Source: Monoplex corrugatus (taxonomy: Eukaryota; Mollusca; Gastropoda; Littorinimorpha; Ranellidae). Taken from it: a DNA stretch of 64,000 nucleotides. The translations under genes and the position numbers were made by a program. This document shows positions 44,750 through 56,802 of this stretch, piece after piece (the stretch's first letter is position 1; each line of letters begins with the position of its first letter). Location of the stretch: assembly GCA_030674185.1 (NCBI GenBank), contig CM060307.1, positions 59,297,481 to 59,361,480 on the forward strand, written 5' to 3'. A model generated the notes under the pieces. The model saw only the letters and a list, made by a program, of their open reading frames with translations, searched no databases and was not told where the DNA came from.

Positions 44750-47700
44750 TTCCCATTTCTTTCTTGTTGTGTTCATCTGCAGTTGTATCCCTGGGTGTTC
44801 CGGTTTTGTCCCAGCTCAGGTTTTGTTAGCATCAGGATTTTGTTGCTAATAAATTGAATTTATTATAGGGGTCTGTAATTTCTTGTGTGATATGTAAACA
44901 CTGAACAGTCTGAAAAAGGAGTTGTGTTTACTTGGAGCAAATATTCAAAGTGTTGCAGAGGTGATTGTTTTCCAGTGAGATTGAATTTGCTGATCATTTG
45001 GGATGAAGTGTGGTAGTATTTTTCATTGTTCCCATGCAGGGATTGAAGAAAAGTGTTGCTCCAATGAAGAGTGGTTCAAACGGGCATTTTCTTTTTTCTT
45101 AAAAGATTTATGTTGACTTTAGTTGATGAAACAAGTACATCACGGTATGATATGTTTGAAGATAGATGGTAATTTTAGTTGAAATATGAACTGCAGGAAC
45201 AAAGCACTATGTGTGAAGAAGTTGGATAGATGACTCTCACATAGTCAAAATACATTGGTGTGTTGTACAAGCTTTTCTTCTCTCAGTTGTGTATTGTAAT
45301 CATTTTTGTTGTTTGAGAAATAGTCTGGATAGTTGACTGACAATACAACTCGTACTAAATTTGGTTTTATATCCATTTTGACTGAATTTTCATTTTGTTA
45401 GAGAAATAGTCGGAAGAGATGACTGAAGAGACAGCTAGTAATGAACTTGGCTTTGAGTTCATTTTGACTGAATTTGCTACAGACTGAGAAGCTTTACTTC
45501 CTGATAGCACTGACCTGAAACAGCACACTATGTAGTACATATATGTACAGATTTGATGGAAATGCCTGGATGCAAAGGTCAGAGCTAAGACTTGTATCTT
45601 ATATGTGGAAGACTTGGAGAGATGTATTGAATGAGGGGGTGATAATTATATCTTTTAGATTTCACTTTAAATTAAACTTGCATGCATCACTTTGTAATTT
45701 TCAGAAAGCTTTGTTTCCAGAAAAGTAAGTTATGGAAACAAGCAAAAAAGAAAAAAAAAATGAATAAAAGAAAGAAAGAAGTGTGAGGATTATGTATAGT
45801 ATGTATTTACGCCTACTCTATTTTTTTCCATTTAAAAATATGTATGTGAATTCAGTAAATCCTGTGGTAAATATGTATTGAGTTTAGTAAATCCTGTGGT
45901 CCTATCCCCATTCCCCTTGTATACAGTGCGGCCCAAGACAGATGTACAATAATTTTTTTTCCATTTTCTCTAAATTAGAAAAAAAAAGTTGTCTGTTATA
46001 AATAAAAAATCTTCTGTTCAAGTGAAAGTGCACAGAATATGAGAAGAAGAAGAAAAAAAAAACAGAACAAATGTTTACTCTTCCAGGTCACAGTTAATAG
46101 AAAATGTCAAAAGTGCATTTTTGATTTAATTCACAGTAAAGTGCATTCAATACAATACAATGTATTACAGCATAATGGCTTATGAATCAAATATGGGAAA
46201 TTTAATTCTCTCCACTGACATGAAAAACGTGGATACTTACAAAAACTATGAGAAGTTTAAACTTAAGAGCCAGTGAATACACTGTTGTCATAATGAAAAA
46301 TAAAATGGCAAGACATCTGAAAAGAAGTATAATGTGGTGCACACTGCCTAAGAGGAAAAAATGCTTGTGCTGTTATTGGGGTAAGTGACAGTGTTTAAGT
46401 GTTCATACAACAACAGCTTTATCACCCAGGTGGTACGCAAGAACTTGATGGTAAAGGGATGCACAGTTCTTTTGCCAAACACAATACCGGAGGTTGCTGC
46501 AAAAGTTGAACTTAGTTTCCGTGCACATCTGGTTATATGCATCTTGCCTACAACAGCTTTATGTAAAACTTTAAGATTCATGTTACTGTATGACTCCTTA
46601 AAGTGTGCTGTTAATAAATGTCGCTGGCATGCATACTTCAGTTAGTTTTTCCAATTCAGCAGATCTTGATTGACAGAAGAGGAAAAAATCCAGAATATTC
46701 AAAATGATTGTAGCTGAAAATGGGGCCAGCTTTACATCAGGCATAAGTTAAGAAGGAATATTGTAACGTTGTTGAGGATTATACTTCTTCAGTATTCGCT
46801 TATGGTGAGAAAATTATTATAAATCATCAGATATCCTTCAAAGAACGTCTGTGTTGTAATTGTACTGCATACCAGTGTGTGGGCCCCGATTTATGTAATT
46901 CTATCGTACAAACAAGGTCACAATGATTTTGTGGATAGTGACAGCATATTGGTGATGTTTGCCTTTGCCACAAATGCTTTCATAAATTGAATAGGAAGCA
47001 TTCTGTACATTCCATTAAATTTTGTTAACTGAAGTTGAACAGTGTTTATGTGTATGCCATTCAGCTTGCAGTATATTATTTGTTTTGTTTAAATACTAAT
47101 TTTTAGCATGTGATAAGAGAGAAACTTTCTTTTTTAAATTAAGAAGTTAGCAATTACTGTTTTGTTGCAGAGACAGTTTCTTTTTATTTAGTGTATTACC
47201 TCCATTTAAGTATTTTTGGACCTTTCTTGTTTCTCTCTTAGTCAAAGTGTAGGTCTGTTTATCAAGAATTAATATATGGAGGAAACAGTTCTTGCCAAGG
47301 CACAGCTAGTTAAAGAAATGTGACCAGAACGATTTTGAAACTGTAATTTGTTTGTACAGGTGTACATTGTAATTTTTTGCACAGATGTACATGTGGTTAT
47401 TGTGTATAGTTAATTTCTTTATGTATGTATATATGTATATTGATCAGCACAGTTTATATCTTTTCCTTTGCTCTGAATTGCACATTCTTTGCATAGCTTA
47501 CCAAATTATTTACTATTATGTAACATATATCCATTTTCATTTTGTCTTTGATTGCTAAGAGAAGACAAGATGACATTCATTTGAAATTTACAGTTTCATG
47601 ATATATATTCTAAGGTTGAGGAGGATGAGGATGAAATTATACAATCTGTACAATTTTCAGAACATTGTAACTGTACTAGACAGGCACCTACAAAGTAAAC

Positions 47701-49600
47701 TTCAAAATGCTGTATTGCTTGCAGATACCCCTGAACAGAGAATGTCAACAGTCTTCACTTGGAAAACTAAGAGGCATCTTGTTGATGGACAATACCTTCA
47801 TGTTTTCATGTGGAACCTACCTTAGATTAAGCTTAGTGAACAAAACAAGATCGCAAGTTACGTTAAGTCCGTAGATGCTTTTAAACAGTGGTTTCACATT
47901 GGTACTTGGAAAAGATATGAACAATAGTATGAAACACTGTATAAAGTTGTGAAGACATACATGCTTGCTGATAATTTTGGGGGGAATCCCATTTGCACTA
48001 TTCATTTTTGAAGCATTGGGTTGGGGTTTTTTTTTCCATTACACTTATGTGATTTGAGAAAACAGGAGCCAACTTGACTTCATTTATGGAAATGCTTCAG
48101 TCACCAAATGATGCATAATATCAGATACTTACAGATAGTGACCAAACTTTCTCATATCAATAATGTGAATTTTAGAAACATCGAAAATGCCCATGAAGAG
48201 ACTGCTGTGGATGTTACAGGAAAAAGATGTGATTACATTTGGATTTAACAAATCAGAGTGAACTTGAGTATGTGATCCTCAGCAGTAAAAATGCCACAAT
48301 TAAGAGTCAGAGAAATAGCATCCTCGACATGAATTAGTATTGATAGCACAATTGAAAACTATGTAACTTGCATCTTTTGATTTTATTCACTTAACAGTTT
48401 GGCAAATATGAAATATATGACAACCTCATGTACTCCTCTTCCTCTTCAAAGAGGGGGGAAATGAATCGGGTCAACAGATCACATTTCAAAGAATGGGAAA
48501 CTGATCAGGATCAACCCCTGACATCTAGGGTCCTATATGGAAGTACTAACCAAATATGTTAGCTGTTGATGGATTCATTCTGATTATATGTTAGTTCTCA
48601 TAGGTTGAGTAAAAACTTAAATCAGGATCAAGTACCTGAAAATAATTAAATTTTAACATGTTTCATCCAGATTTTTTTTTTTCAATTGTTAGGATATTTT
48701 TATGGATGGCTCTTGACCAAATGGGCCGTTTTATCCAGAAAGGAACAGCTTATAAACTTGAACAAACATGGCCTACTTTCATAGTCAGTTACATAAAAGA
48801 GGATTACAATCAGCTGAACAGTAGGCAGGAAATATGTATGTTGACAGTTCAGACAAAGTAGAACTGGCATGGAGATTAAAAAAAAAATGCAGAGGAGTAT
48901 CAAGACACATTGTCCGTCATCCTGGTCATCATTTACAAGTTCTGTTTTTGGACTTTCATTTAAATCATTTTGAGTTCTTTTATGTACAGTTATTTTATTT
49001 TTGAAGTTATAGATCATTTCAGTATTGTACATTACATACTAGTGATGATTAAAACTAGTAATTGTTAATCAGTCTTAATCCTCATCTTCATTAATTATAC
49101 TACTGCCAAGAAATAAGCTTCAGCAGTTGTCACATTCCCATTTCTTTAAGAGCACCCATGTCCCACCCTCTCTCACATATAACTTTTAATTGCAAGTGCT
49201 GACTGTAGTGATGTGATTGAATGTTATTGTCTTCATGCGTTTTTCTGTATATTAAATGTACAGTGTTGCCTCTGTCTTTTCAGTCCCTGTCTGTGTTGTG
49301 AGGTTTTAAGTTATTCATGAAGGTGCCATTTCAGGTGGAAGTCAGCCTCCATTGTCATCGGTGTTCATCCCCACATAGCTGTTTCCCCATTAAATGGCTG
49401 TCCAGAGTGTTACCATTTTGTTATCTTTCACACTAATAAAAACGTTTCTGTGCCAGTCATTGAACATTTGTGGTTTGTTAAATCAATAAAATGGTATGAC
49501 TGAGTGTGTGCCAGCATTTAGACATCAGATTGCGTTTATGCAAATGCAGTGTTGTATGATGTAATAATTGGGTGTATAAAGCGTTTTTCCTTCTTTTTTT
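44750..49600 (+). other. Probable GOLGA7 3'UTR and spacer
   Basis: AT-rich sequence with several AATAAA motifs and no recognised exon. Short open stretches at 46385-46645 and 47598-47825 were examined; they lack clear splice sites and similarity I know. How much is transcribed cannot be told from sequence. Confidence 0.4.
44848..44853 (+). promoter_or_regulatory. AATAAA polyadenylation signal, first after the GOLGA7 stop
   Basis: The canonical hexamer lies 99 bp after the GOLGA7 stop and is followed by a T/G-rich stretch (GGGGTCTGTAATTTCTTGTG). More AATAAA motifs occur further down (for example near 49435 and 49484), so longer 3'UTRs are possible. Confidence 0.5.
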
Positions 49601-49609
49601 TTTTATATA

Positions 49610-49880
49610 GAGCCAAAAGACTCAAGATCTGATGTTTTGAGTTCAACTGGCCTGCACTGTTGTCAATCTTAATGTTTCTGTCATTCTGGAGGTGTCAGTT
49701 TAATGTTTCATATTTTCACCACCACCACCACAGCCACCGATTTTAAGATCTTTCCAGTGCAGGGAGTTTTGGAAAGGCTCAAAGAGTTTACCAGATAACG
49801 CTAGCAGGCTTGGTTGAAGCACATACAGAATTGTCAGAGTGCAATTAATCCTTCTCCCTTTGAAGACTCATCCAGCACCA
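49610..49880 (+). repeat. SINE copy
   Basis: ACTCAAGATCTGATGTTTTG, GTCATTCTGGAGGTGTCAGT, a CCA-rich tract, TACCAGATAACGCTAGCAGG and GTTGAAGCACATACAGAATT lie in the family order. Confidence 0.72.
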
Positions 49881-50134
49881 CCCCCACAACATACTGATAC
49901 CAGACGCCGACATGAATTTATCTTGCAAAGTTCAAGCAACACTCTGTAGAGAAAACAAAGCTCACCACTATGGTCCTAGTCTTCACACTGAGTGTTCTCG
50001 ATAAACTTGTAGCTTGATGATTTTTAACCTTATTCGGGTCACAAATGGCAGTTGTAAATGAATAAAATTTGGATTTGTCTGACAATCTGGTGGTCACAAT
50101 GACTTGGAAGATAAAATCATGAAAGACAAAATCA

Positions 50135-50312
50135 TGTCACTAATCTCATAAATGTATAGCCAGACCTTACCAGCATGCTGATTGTCACCAGTTTAGTTGA
50201 GAACAAGAGAAGTTTTACAAAATCGTGTTGTCATTAACTCATAAGTGCATGGCCAAACACTACCCTCATTCTGATTGTCACTACAGGTTAGTTAAGAACA
50301 AGTGAAGTTTTC
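50135..50312. repeat. About 95-bp tandem duplication
   Basis: Two diverged units share CTCATAAATG/CTCATAAGTG, CTGATTGTCAC, TAGTTGAGAACAAG/TAGTTAAGAACAAG and GAAGTTTT in order. Confidence 0.7.
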
Positions 50313-50318
50313 ACTATG

Positions 50319-50406
50319 GCTCAAATACTCTGGGTTTTTTGTTGTTGTTTAATCTTCCTTGCTCAAATACTCTGGGTTTTTTGTTGTTGTTGTTTAATCT
50401 TCCTTT
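50319..50406. repeat. About 42-45 bp tandem duplication before the orphan exon
   Basis: GCTCAAATACTCTGGGTTTT and TTTAATCTTCCTT occur twice. The second unit supplies the polypyrimidine tract of the acceptor at 50409-50410. Confidence 0.9.
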
Positions 50407-50410
50407 TCAG

Positions 50411-50539
50411 AAAACGTGTGTCTGTCTATGACAAAAATGTGAGGATGCCAGTTTCTCATATCCTTAAGGATGGATCTTTCCTAAATTTAGGTCGAAGGAG
50501 TGGACCACCAAGGTATCAGAAAAAGGATAAGTTTGAAAG
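50411..50539 (+). CDS. Orphan candidate exon (unknown product)
   Basis: This 129-bp open stretch lies between a strong acceptor (CTTCCTTTTCAG) and a strong donor (AAAG|GTAAGG). Read in phase 2-2 it encodes KRVSVYDKNVRMPVSHILKD then GSFLNLGRRSGPPRYQKKDK. I do not recognise the family. The composition is protein-like and basic. It lies on the plus strand downstream of GOLGA7, but the phase does not fit splicing from GOLGA7 exon 3. It may belong to an undetected gene, or it may be chance. Confidence 0.4.
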
Positions 50540-51864
50540 GTAAGGCACCAAGGTCACAGTCACATAAACCAAAAAATGTGCCTAAAATAAACAATTTTCG
50601 AAAATGGTGTGTCGGCATGTTCTCAGGAATGCTTACAATATTCAAAAACCTGTTTTCACAGTTGTGACAGTTACTACAGCCTTCAACGCTTATCAAGTTT
50701 AAACTTCTGAAGCTTTTCAAGGTCACAGAGGCTGATATTCTAAACCATCTGTATCTTCATAATTACATGTCTGAAACAAAAACCGTCTAACATCCATAAA
50801 TCAACTTTCTATATAATTCAAGAACAAAAGTTATTTTCTATATCAAATTTTCTTCTTCAACGTGTCTATTGATATGCAGCAATTTGGCCTCAGCAGCAAA
50901 GAGAACAAAAGAGAACATCACAACTGTACAACAAAAGTATGGTTTTGAAGATCTTCCATTTCCAATAGAAGCTTAACTGTGATTCTTTTATATCTGCATT
51001 CATAGCGGGAGAAAAACAATGAACATTTTAGTGCTGCCAGATTTCGTAATGGAGCTGGTAGGAGCATATGTGCAGTCTATTTTTTTGTTGTGTTTTTGCC
51101 ATTATGTTTTATTGTCATGGAAGCCCCCAACTTGATGGGCAAACCCCAGTAAAGTCCAGTGAAATGACGGTACTATCTTAGAATACTGGCATCGCTTCCA
51201 TTCACAAAAAAAAGGAAGGGCACACACTGAATGAAGCAACATGAAGTCTGACCTCATTCACAATGGTCGCTGAACAACCTACAAAGTTTGATGAAATTAG
51301 GGACTATTCTCAAGATGCATATATCTATATACATATGTGTGTGTGTGTTTACAAATATATACACTATCCAAAGCTTTATTTTGTTCCTTAGTCTAATGCA
51401 ACCACAAAAAAATAAAAGTCACACAAAGTCATACAGTTCTTACTCTGTTTTTCACCTGCATGGAGATCAACAATGAGAAATGCTTGTGTTAGAAACATAT
51501 TTCTTTTGTTTAAAAATGGAGATCATAGAATGCCTTGATCATCTTGTTTCTTTTTGTTACATTAAATCGAGTTTTAATGCCTGCATCCACCTGAGGTGAT
51601 ACAGCCAATGGTTGTCTGTTTTTGTGTTATAAGACTGATGATTGTTTATGTTTCTTTTTTTTTTAAACACAAAATCACTCCAGTGGCAAGACTTTTTCCT
51701 ATATGGTTGATGTTTGTTTATGCCTCTATTTTGTAAACAAATAAAATCTCTCCAACAGAAAGACCTGTCCCTATTTTTGACAATGCCAAAGTTCCTATTG
51801 AAGTTTTGAAATGTCTGGTTATCTTCCAGCTGGCAACACCTGTGTGCTGTGCTTTCATGTAAAT

Positions 51865-52405
51865 TATAGCATGAGGTTTTGATGTTCTTGTTGTTAACAA
51901 CCTAGCATGAAGTTCTGATGAATTTGTCAGTAAAAACAGTAATCATAGCAGAAAATTTTGATGGCCTTGTTATCTAAAAAATGTAATCATAGCATAACGA
52001 GGGTTGACAACCAGAACCAAGTATCTCGATTTTCTGATAGTTTACAGGAGACGATTTTTAACTGGGTTTTCGGGGAGAGGCTATATCTATATTTTGAGAA
52101 ACTGGTTTTTGGTTTTATCGATAACCGATCAAAAATCAATATCATTGCAAAAACAAAGTCCACAAGTGAAAGATCACATCAAAAGCAACAGTTCAGTATA
52201 AAAAGTGAAAATTGACAACAAAGTGAGATACTGGGTTCTGGTTGTCAACCCTCGATAATGTTTTGATGACTTTTAAAAAAACAATAATCATAGCAGAAAT
52301 TTGTATGACCTTATCGTCAAAACCAACCAGAGCATAAACTTTTGATGTCTTTGTCATCAAAAACAATCATAGCATAAAGTTTTGATGACAGTTCTTAAAA
52401 ACAAT
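51865..52405. repeat. Degenerate ~45-bp minisatellite interrupted by MITE-3
   Basis: Units such as AATCATAGCATAAAGTTTTG followed by ATGNCNTTGTCATCAAAAAC recur on both sides of the MITE. Confidence 0.72.
51998..52254. mobile_element. MITE-3, 257 bp, 29-bp TIRs
   Basis: CGAGGGTTGACAACCAGAAC then C-AGTATCTC at the left matches the complement at the right with one internal mismatch. The flanks are ATAA (51994-51997) and ATAA (52255-52258), a possible 4-bp TSD; a TA duplication one step further in is also possible. There is no coding capacity. Confidence 0.82.
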
Positions 52406-52409
52406 ATGG

Positions 52410-53345
52410 AATTTTTTAAATAAGGCTGACATTAGTTGCACCACCATAGACATTCACTCTCCTGGCTAGGTCATTTTTCAGGTGCTCTGGGTTGGGTAAT
52501 GTCTTCATACAATTAAAAGTAGGACTTGTATCCTGTGTCTATTGATGCAAATGTTGGATGGTTTGTGTTCAACTTCTCTCTTCAAATATGGAGTTAACTG
52601 TATAATCTCCAAGGCACTAAGATTTCTGTGATGATGTGTATTACCAAAATATGCGTATTATCAAAATGTATATAAAAAGGATTTTGCAGTTCCACTATTT
52701 CACAACAAATCGCTGTTTCCTGGGAGCATTATCAAGGATAATAACACAGAATAAGAATTGTAGATCTAATCCAGAAAAAAGAGGATGGACTTGGAAGACG
52801 GATGCAAAACTTTCCCCTCCCTCACATCGCATTCGCATTTTCATTGCTTGAACATTTCAGATCATTCCTTTACACACATTTTCATTGTCTGATTATTTCA
52901 GTTCATTCCTTTAAACTCAACTTGATTATAATGTTAACAATATAATGCGTTACAAGTGCCAGAAAATTAGCACAGAAATAGTAGATTATGACCAGAAAAC
53001 GATAAACATCCAGTCCAGATCAAACAAGTGTGAAAAAAATGCCCACAATTTTTCTGTTTGGACAAGACAACAAATTATATGTATACATTTCATATTTACA
53101 CCATGGTGATATGCACTAACATGTGTTTACTTTACGTGTGTCTGCCTTTGTCTCTCATGCTTTTGTGAAACACTTGTGAGCTGTACAAGCAGTTATTACT
53201 ATCATTATTACTATATAGATTACACCCACACTCAAAAAAAAATTCATAGAAATTCCAGGCATTTCTTTGATGGACAAGATAATAAATTACACAGATTACA
53301 AATGGAATCTAACAATTTCTTTGAAATTCAAGCATTCCTCAGATT
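52410..53345. other. Spacer
   Basis: AT-rich sequence. No gene or named repeat is recognised. Confidence 0.4.
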
Positions 53346-53351
53346 GTTCTT

Positions 53352-53655
53352 GTTGCTTTAGAACCCATCCGACTGCACAGGGCAACATCAAGGCTATAAC
53401 CATCTCAAAAAGTACACCACACCTCACTGGAAACACATGAGAAAGAAAATTAAGCACACACAACAATGCATTCACGCTCATAATCTGAGGAAATGGCCCC
53501 GGCCTTGCCCGATCTGTCCCAATTTATCACCAGGGGATTTAAAAAAAAACAATACAAATGTAAAAATAACTAAGGACACTAAAACAAACATGTAAAAATG
53601 TGCCTTAATCACCTAAAACTGCTTCTGCACACCACATTTCCTTAGAGCCAAAAAT
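53352..53655. repeat. Interspersed repeat R2, copy 2
   Basis: It matches 18765-19060 in the same orientation over about 300 bp; homology fades shortly after TAGAGCCAAAAAT in both. Confidence 0.7.
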
Positions 53656-54279
53656 ACCCAAAGACCAATCCCAATAGAATCGGATTGGAAGAAATGACAG
53701 AACACTAAGGAGCAAGGGAAAAACAAACAAAGTTATAGAAAACAGGAAATTCTAGCATACAATTTCCAGAAGGTGGGCTATTTATACTGAAAGAGTCCCC
53801 AGCATCCCCACAGGAGAATTTCTGGGATAAGAAATTTTAGTACATCAAAAACTAAATGTGATCCATCACAAATTCTATTCATATTGTTATGTTTACATGA
53901 ACGGAGTTCCCTAGAGGTTCCTATGTTCAACTTACCTCAATTGGAAATATGATTTCTACAGCCTTTTCTTTATCAAATAATAAAAAATCTCATCTTGCTG
54001 ATTGTAAACATACTCTAGCCAAAATCAAATTTCAATTTTCTAAATAGTACAGCTTTGTTGCTTTTGATCAAAAACAATCTTCCACTGCAAACACATATAC
54101 ACACATTCTTTCTTTCTACACAAACACATATATACACATTCTTTCTCAATCTATTTCATACATTTCAGAAATTCACATAAATACACTTAGGTGGCCTGGT
54201 TGGCTCAATTGCTTAGAGTACCATACTGATACCATACAGGCTGTGAGTTTGGCCCTCAGGTGGCCACAGTTTTATGTGA

Positions 54280-54640
54280 GCTGGTTGGTTCTTTTGATAG
54301 AGTCATGGACTCAGGATCTGATATTCTGAGTTCAGTCTCAGCCTGCAACATTAAAAATTGGCTTGTTTGCTGCCCATGTTAACATTTCCATCATTCTGGG
54401 GGTTCAAGTTTAGTGTTTCAATGATCTCCACCATCCCGCTCTCTCCTCCCTTTCCATTTCTCAGTTTAAGACCTTGCCAGCACACAGAGTTTTGTGCAAG
54501 CTAAGGGAGCCTGCCTGGTAACTGCTAGCAGATTTGGTTAGAGCACATATGGAATTTTCAGAGCGTGATGACTCTCTCTTGAACAAATTCAAAATTCCAC
54601 ACTCAAACATATTTATGCATTCCAACATTTCCCAGGGTTT
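54280..54640 (+). repeat. SINE copy with tRNA-like head
   Basis: The head ATGTGAGCTGGTTGGTTCTT to GTCATGGACTCAGGATCTGA and GAGTTCAGTCTC resembles tRNA A and B boxes. The body has CATCATTCTGGGGGTTCAAG, CCTGGTAACTGCTAGCAG and TTTGGTTAGAGCACATATGG. A partial second head (GTGGCCTGGTTGGCTCAATT) lies just upstream at 54190. Confidence 0.72.
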
Positions 54641-54649
54641 CAAAATTAG

Positions 54650-55885
54650 TGGTTTCTTGGAACTCTCCAGATCTAGGGGGCTTGTATTCTGAGATGAAGC
54701 TCAAAAGAGATCCATGATGTACGATGGCAAATACGAATGCCATAATAATTATAAAACAAAATCATCAATAAATAAGTAGAAATTAAATCAAACAGACATA
54801 TAAGTAACAGCAAAATGAAGATTTTTTTTTAAGTCTTTGTTATCTTCACCTGAATGAATCTGTCTACACTACAATTACAGCACAATATGATATCACAGTA
54901 TGAAATAAAAAGTATTATGCATAATTCTGTAAGTCTGCAAGATGCAAGGTATCATTTTGCACAGGGACAGGCCCAACTATTCAATGCCAATCAGCACTTG
55001 TGAGATCCAGCAGAGTAAGTGCAATTAAATTTTCATTTGCAAGGGTACAACCTAGAAAAAGTCAAAAAAATTGAAAGGGGTCCCCAGACACTGAAGCTTT
55101 TTCAAAAAACGGATTTTCTGTTTCTGATTCTTTTGAGAAAACTGATTCCGTCGTCAAACGGAAAAATTTGCACCCATGCATTTGTGTTTAGAATACGCAA
55201 CAAAACATAAAACTGAATAAATCAGATCTACGCTGGAACATTTGCTGGACCCTACCACTAACAAAATATACGCCAGTTTACCAGAGAGGAAACCAAAACA
55301 AAGGAACCACCAAGGAAGCAATGAGAAGCATTCATAGTACACACAGCACTAAAGAACAGAGAGAGAATTCTATGCACCTCTCTGTCCATCTGATATATGG
55401 TTAAAATTAATTCACTACCATTCTACAGGAACAGACAGAAGGTGTCTTGCACCTACTATACGTGTTGCAAAAACATTCTAAAACACATGTACAGAAAATG
55501 GTACTCTAGTTGCAGAGAAACTTCACTCTGGTCTTCAGTTCCTGTGTCCTACACTACCAGTGACAATAAAATAAACAAGATAACAGGAAGTACAATGAAC
55601 AAAATTACCGAATGAAATCTGGAAAATATTAAAGTGTACTGAATAGAAGTACAGAACTTCCAAAAATGACACCATGAAAATGAACTGTATCTATCAAGTT
55701 AAGTTTTAAAACCTGCTATACCATGGCCCTTTCTGATTATCTCTTAAATTCAACCCCAGACACTGATGAAATATCTGTGCTTCAACTAGACTAGATGTAG
55801 TCAATGGTGCTTCATCAGATACATTTACGTCTTTGATGATTTCATAAGCTTCAAACCTGATCTTTTTTATAGTTAGTCCAAAAAA

Positions 55886-55939
<54 letters not shown>

Positions 55940-56590
55940 TGTTTTCTATGCTTTGATGAAACCAAATTACATGGAAATCTGACAGGATACCAGTTGGCTG
56001 CACTTGCACACAAAGCTCTCAATGGAAACAAGTGTTAAATCAAAGTTTAAATTCCAACTGCTATCATCTGCTAGTTCGACGTGATGAACACATGGAGTCA
56101 ATAAATATGTGTTACCCTGAAAGGGAAAAAAGGTGTATCACTGTTACACACAGTTCTGAAAACTATGCATCACTTTGCCGGTTTTATGCGTAAAAACATA
56201 CTGCAGTGCGTTATCAAGAACACTTTATTCCATCAGTCATTTCAACTGAAACCAAAGCAATAAGACTTTCCATTCTGGTCAATGAAAGTACCTGTATCCA
56301 TTAAATCACAAAATGTCCAGTTCTGGCTTATCCATCCCCCTCTTTCAGTATCACAATTATTGACAAAAATCATTTTATGAGGACAAGATCAATGACGGAA
56401 GATCACAAGATTAACCTACGATCAGACAATGGCTACAGTTACATTCTCTCACACACCACATTTGTAGACATAGTTTACAGGTACTTGGGCAAAAGTACTT
56501 GCTGATGTAAAACAATTGTTTGGAATTCATAAGGGCTTCAAGTTTTTATCAGCAACTAGCAGGATCTGTACACACGCAGAAGGCATCTGC
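54650..56590. other. Spacer / probable PLPBP 3'UTR
   Basis: AT-rich sequence. A (CA)n run at 55889-55936 is the only named feature. PLPBP's 3'UTR (minus) probably occupies the right part. Confidence 0.4.
55889..55936. repeat. (CA)n microsatellite
   Basis: A pure CA run of about 24 units. Confidence 0.95.
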
Positions 56591-56595
56591 TGCCA

Positions 56596-56802
56596 TCAAC
56601 TTCCAAAAGACAAATCACTGAGCTGGGTAGTGGTGGTGTCAACAGTATTCTTGGTGATTTTGTGACTGGCAGAATCTCCACCAGGACCAACTGCTTGTGA
56701 GCCTGAAGCCAACTGTGTGGATGGATTAGTCTGGCTTGGAGGATACTGTCGTGCTCCAAAAATAGTGCTGCCAACACGGACATTGGTACTGCCTTCTTCC
56801 AC
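56596..56802 (-). CDS. PLPBP: PLPBP terminal exon
   Basis: There are 68 codons plus TGA. The exon starts VEEGSTNVRVGSTIFGARQY and then runs through a low-complexity Ser/Thr/Gly/Gln tail (48 residues). The acceptor is CTGTACAG. Confidence 0.95.
   Translation of the reverse strand: MEEGSTNVRVGSTIFGARQYPPSQTNPSTQLASGSQAVGPGGDSASHKITKNTVDTTTTQLSDLSFGS

Noticed and set aside
46385..46645. 86-codon plus-strand frame as a gene
   Set aside because: No splice sites, recognised domain or good start context; it lies in probable GOLGA7 3'UTR.
50411..50539. Alternative last exon of GOLGA7
   Set aside because: GOLGA7 exon 3 ends in phase 0, which would put this stretch in a frame with an early stop; the open frame needs phase 2.
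52636..52851. 71-codon plus-strand frame as an exon
   Set aside because: No recognisable family and no convincing flanking splice sites.
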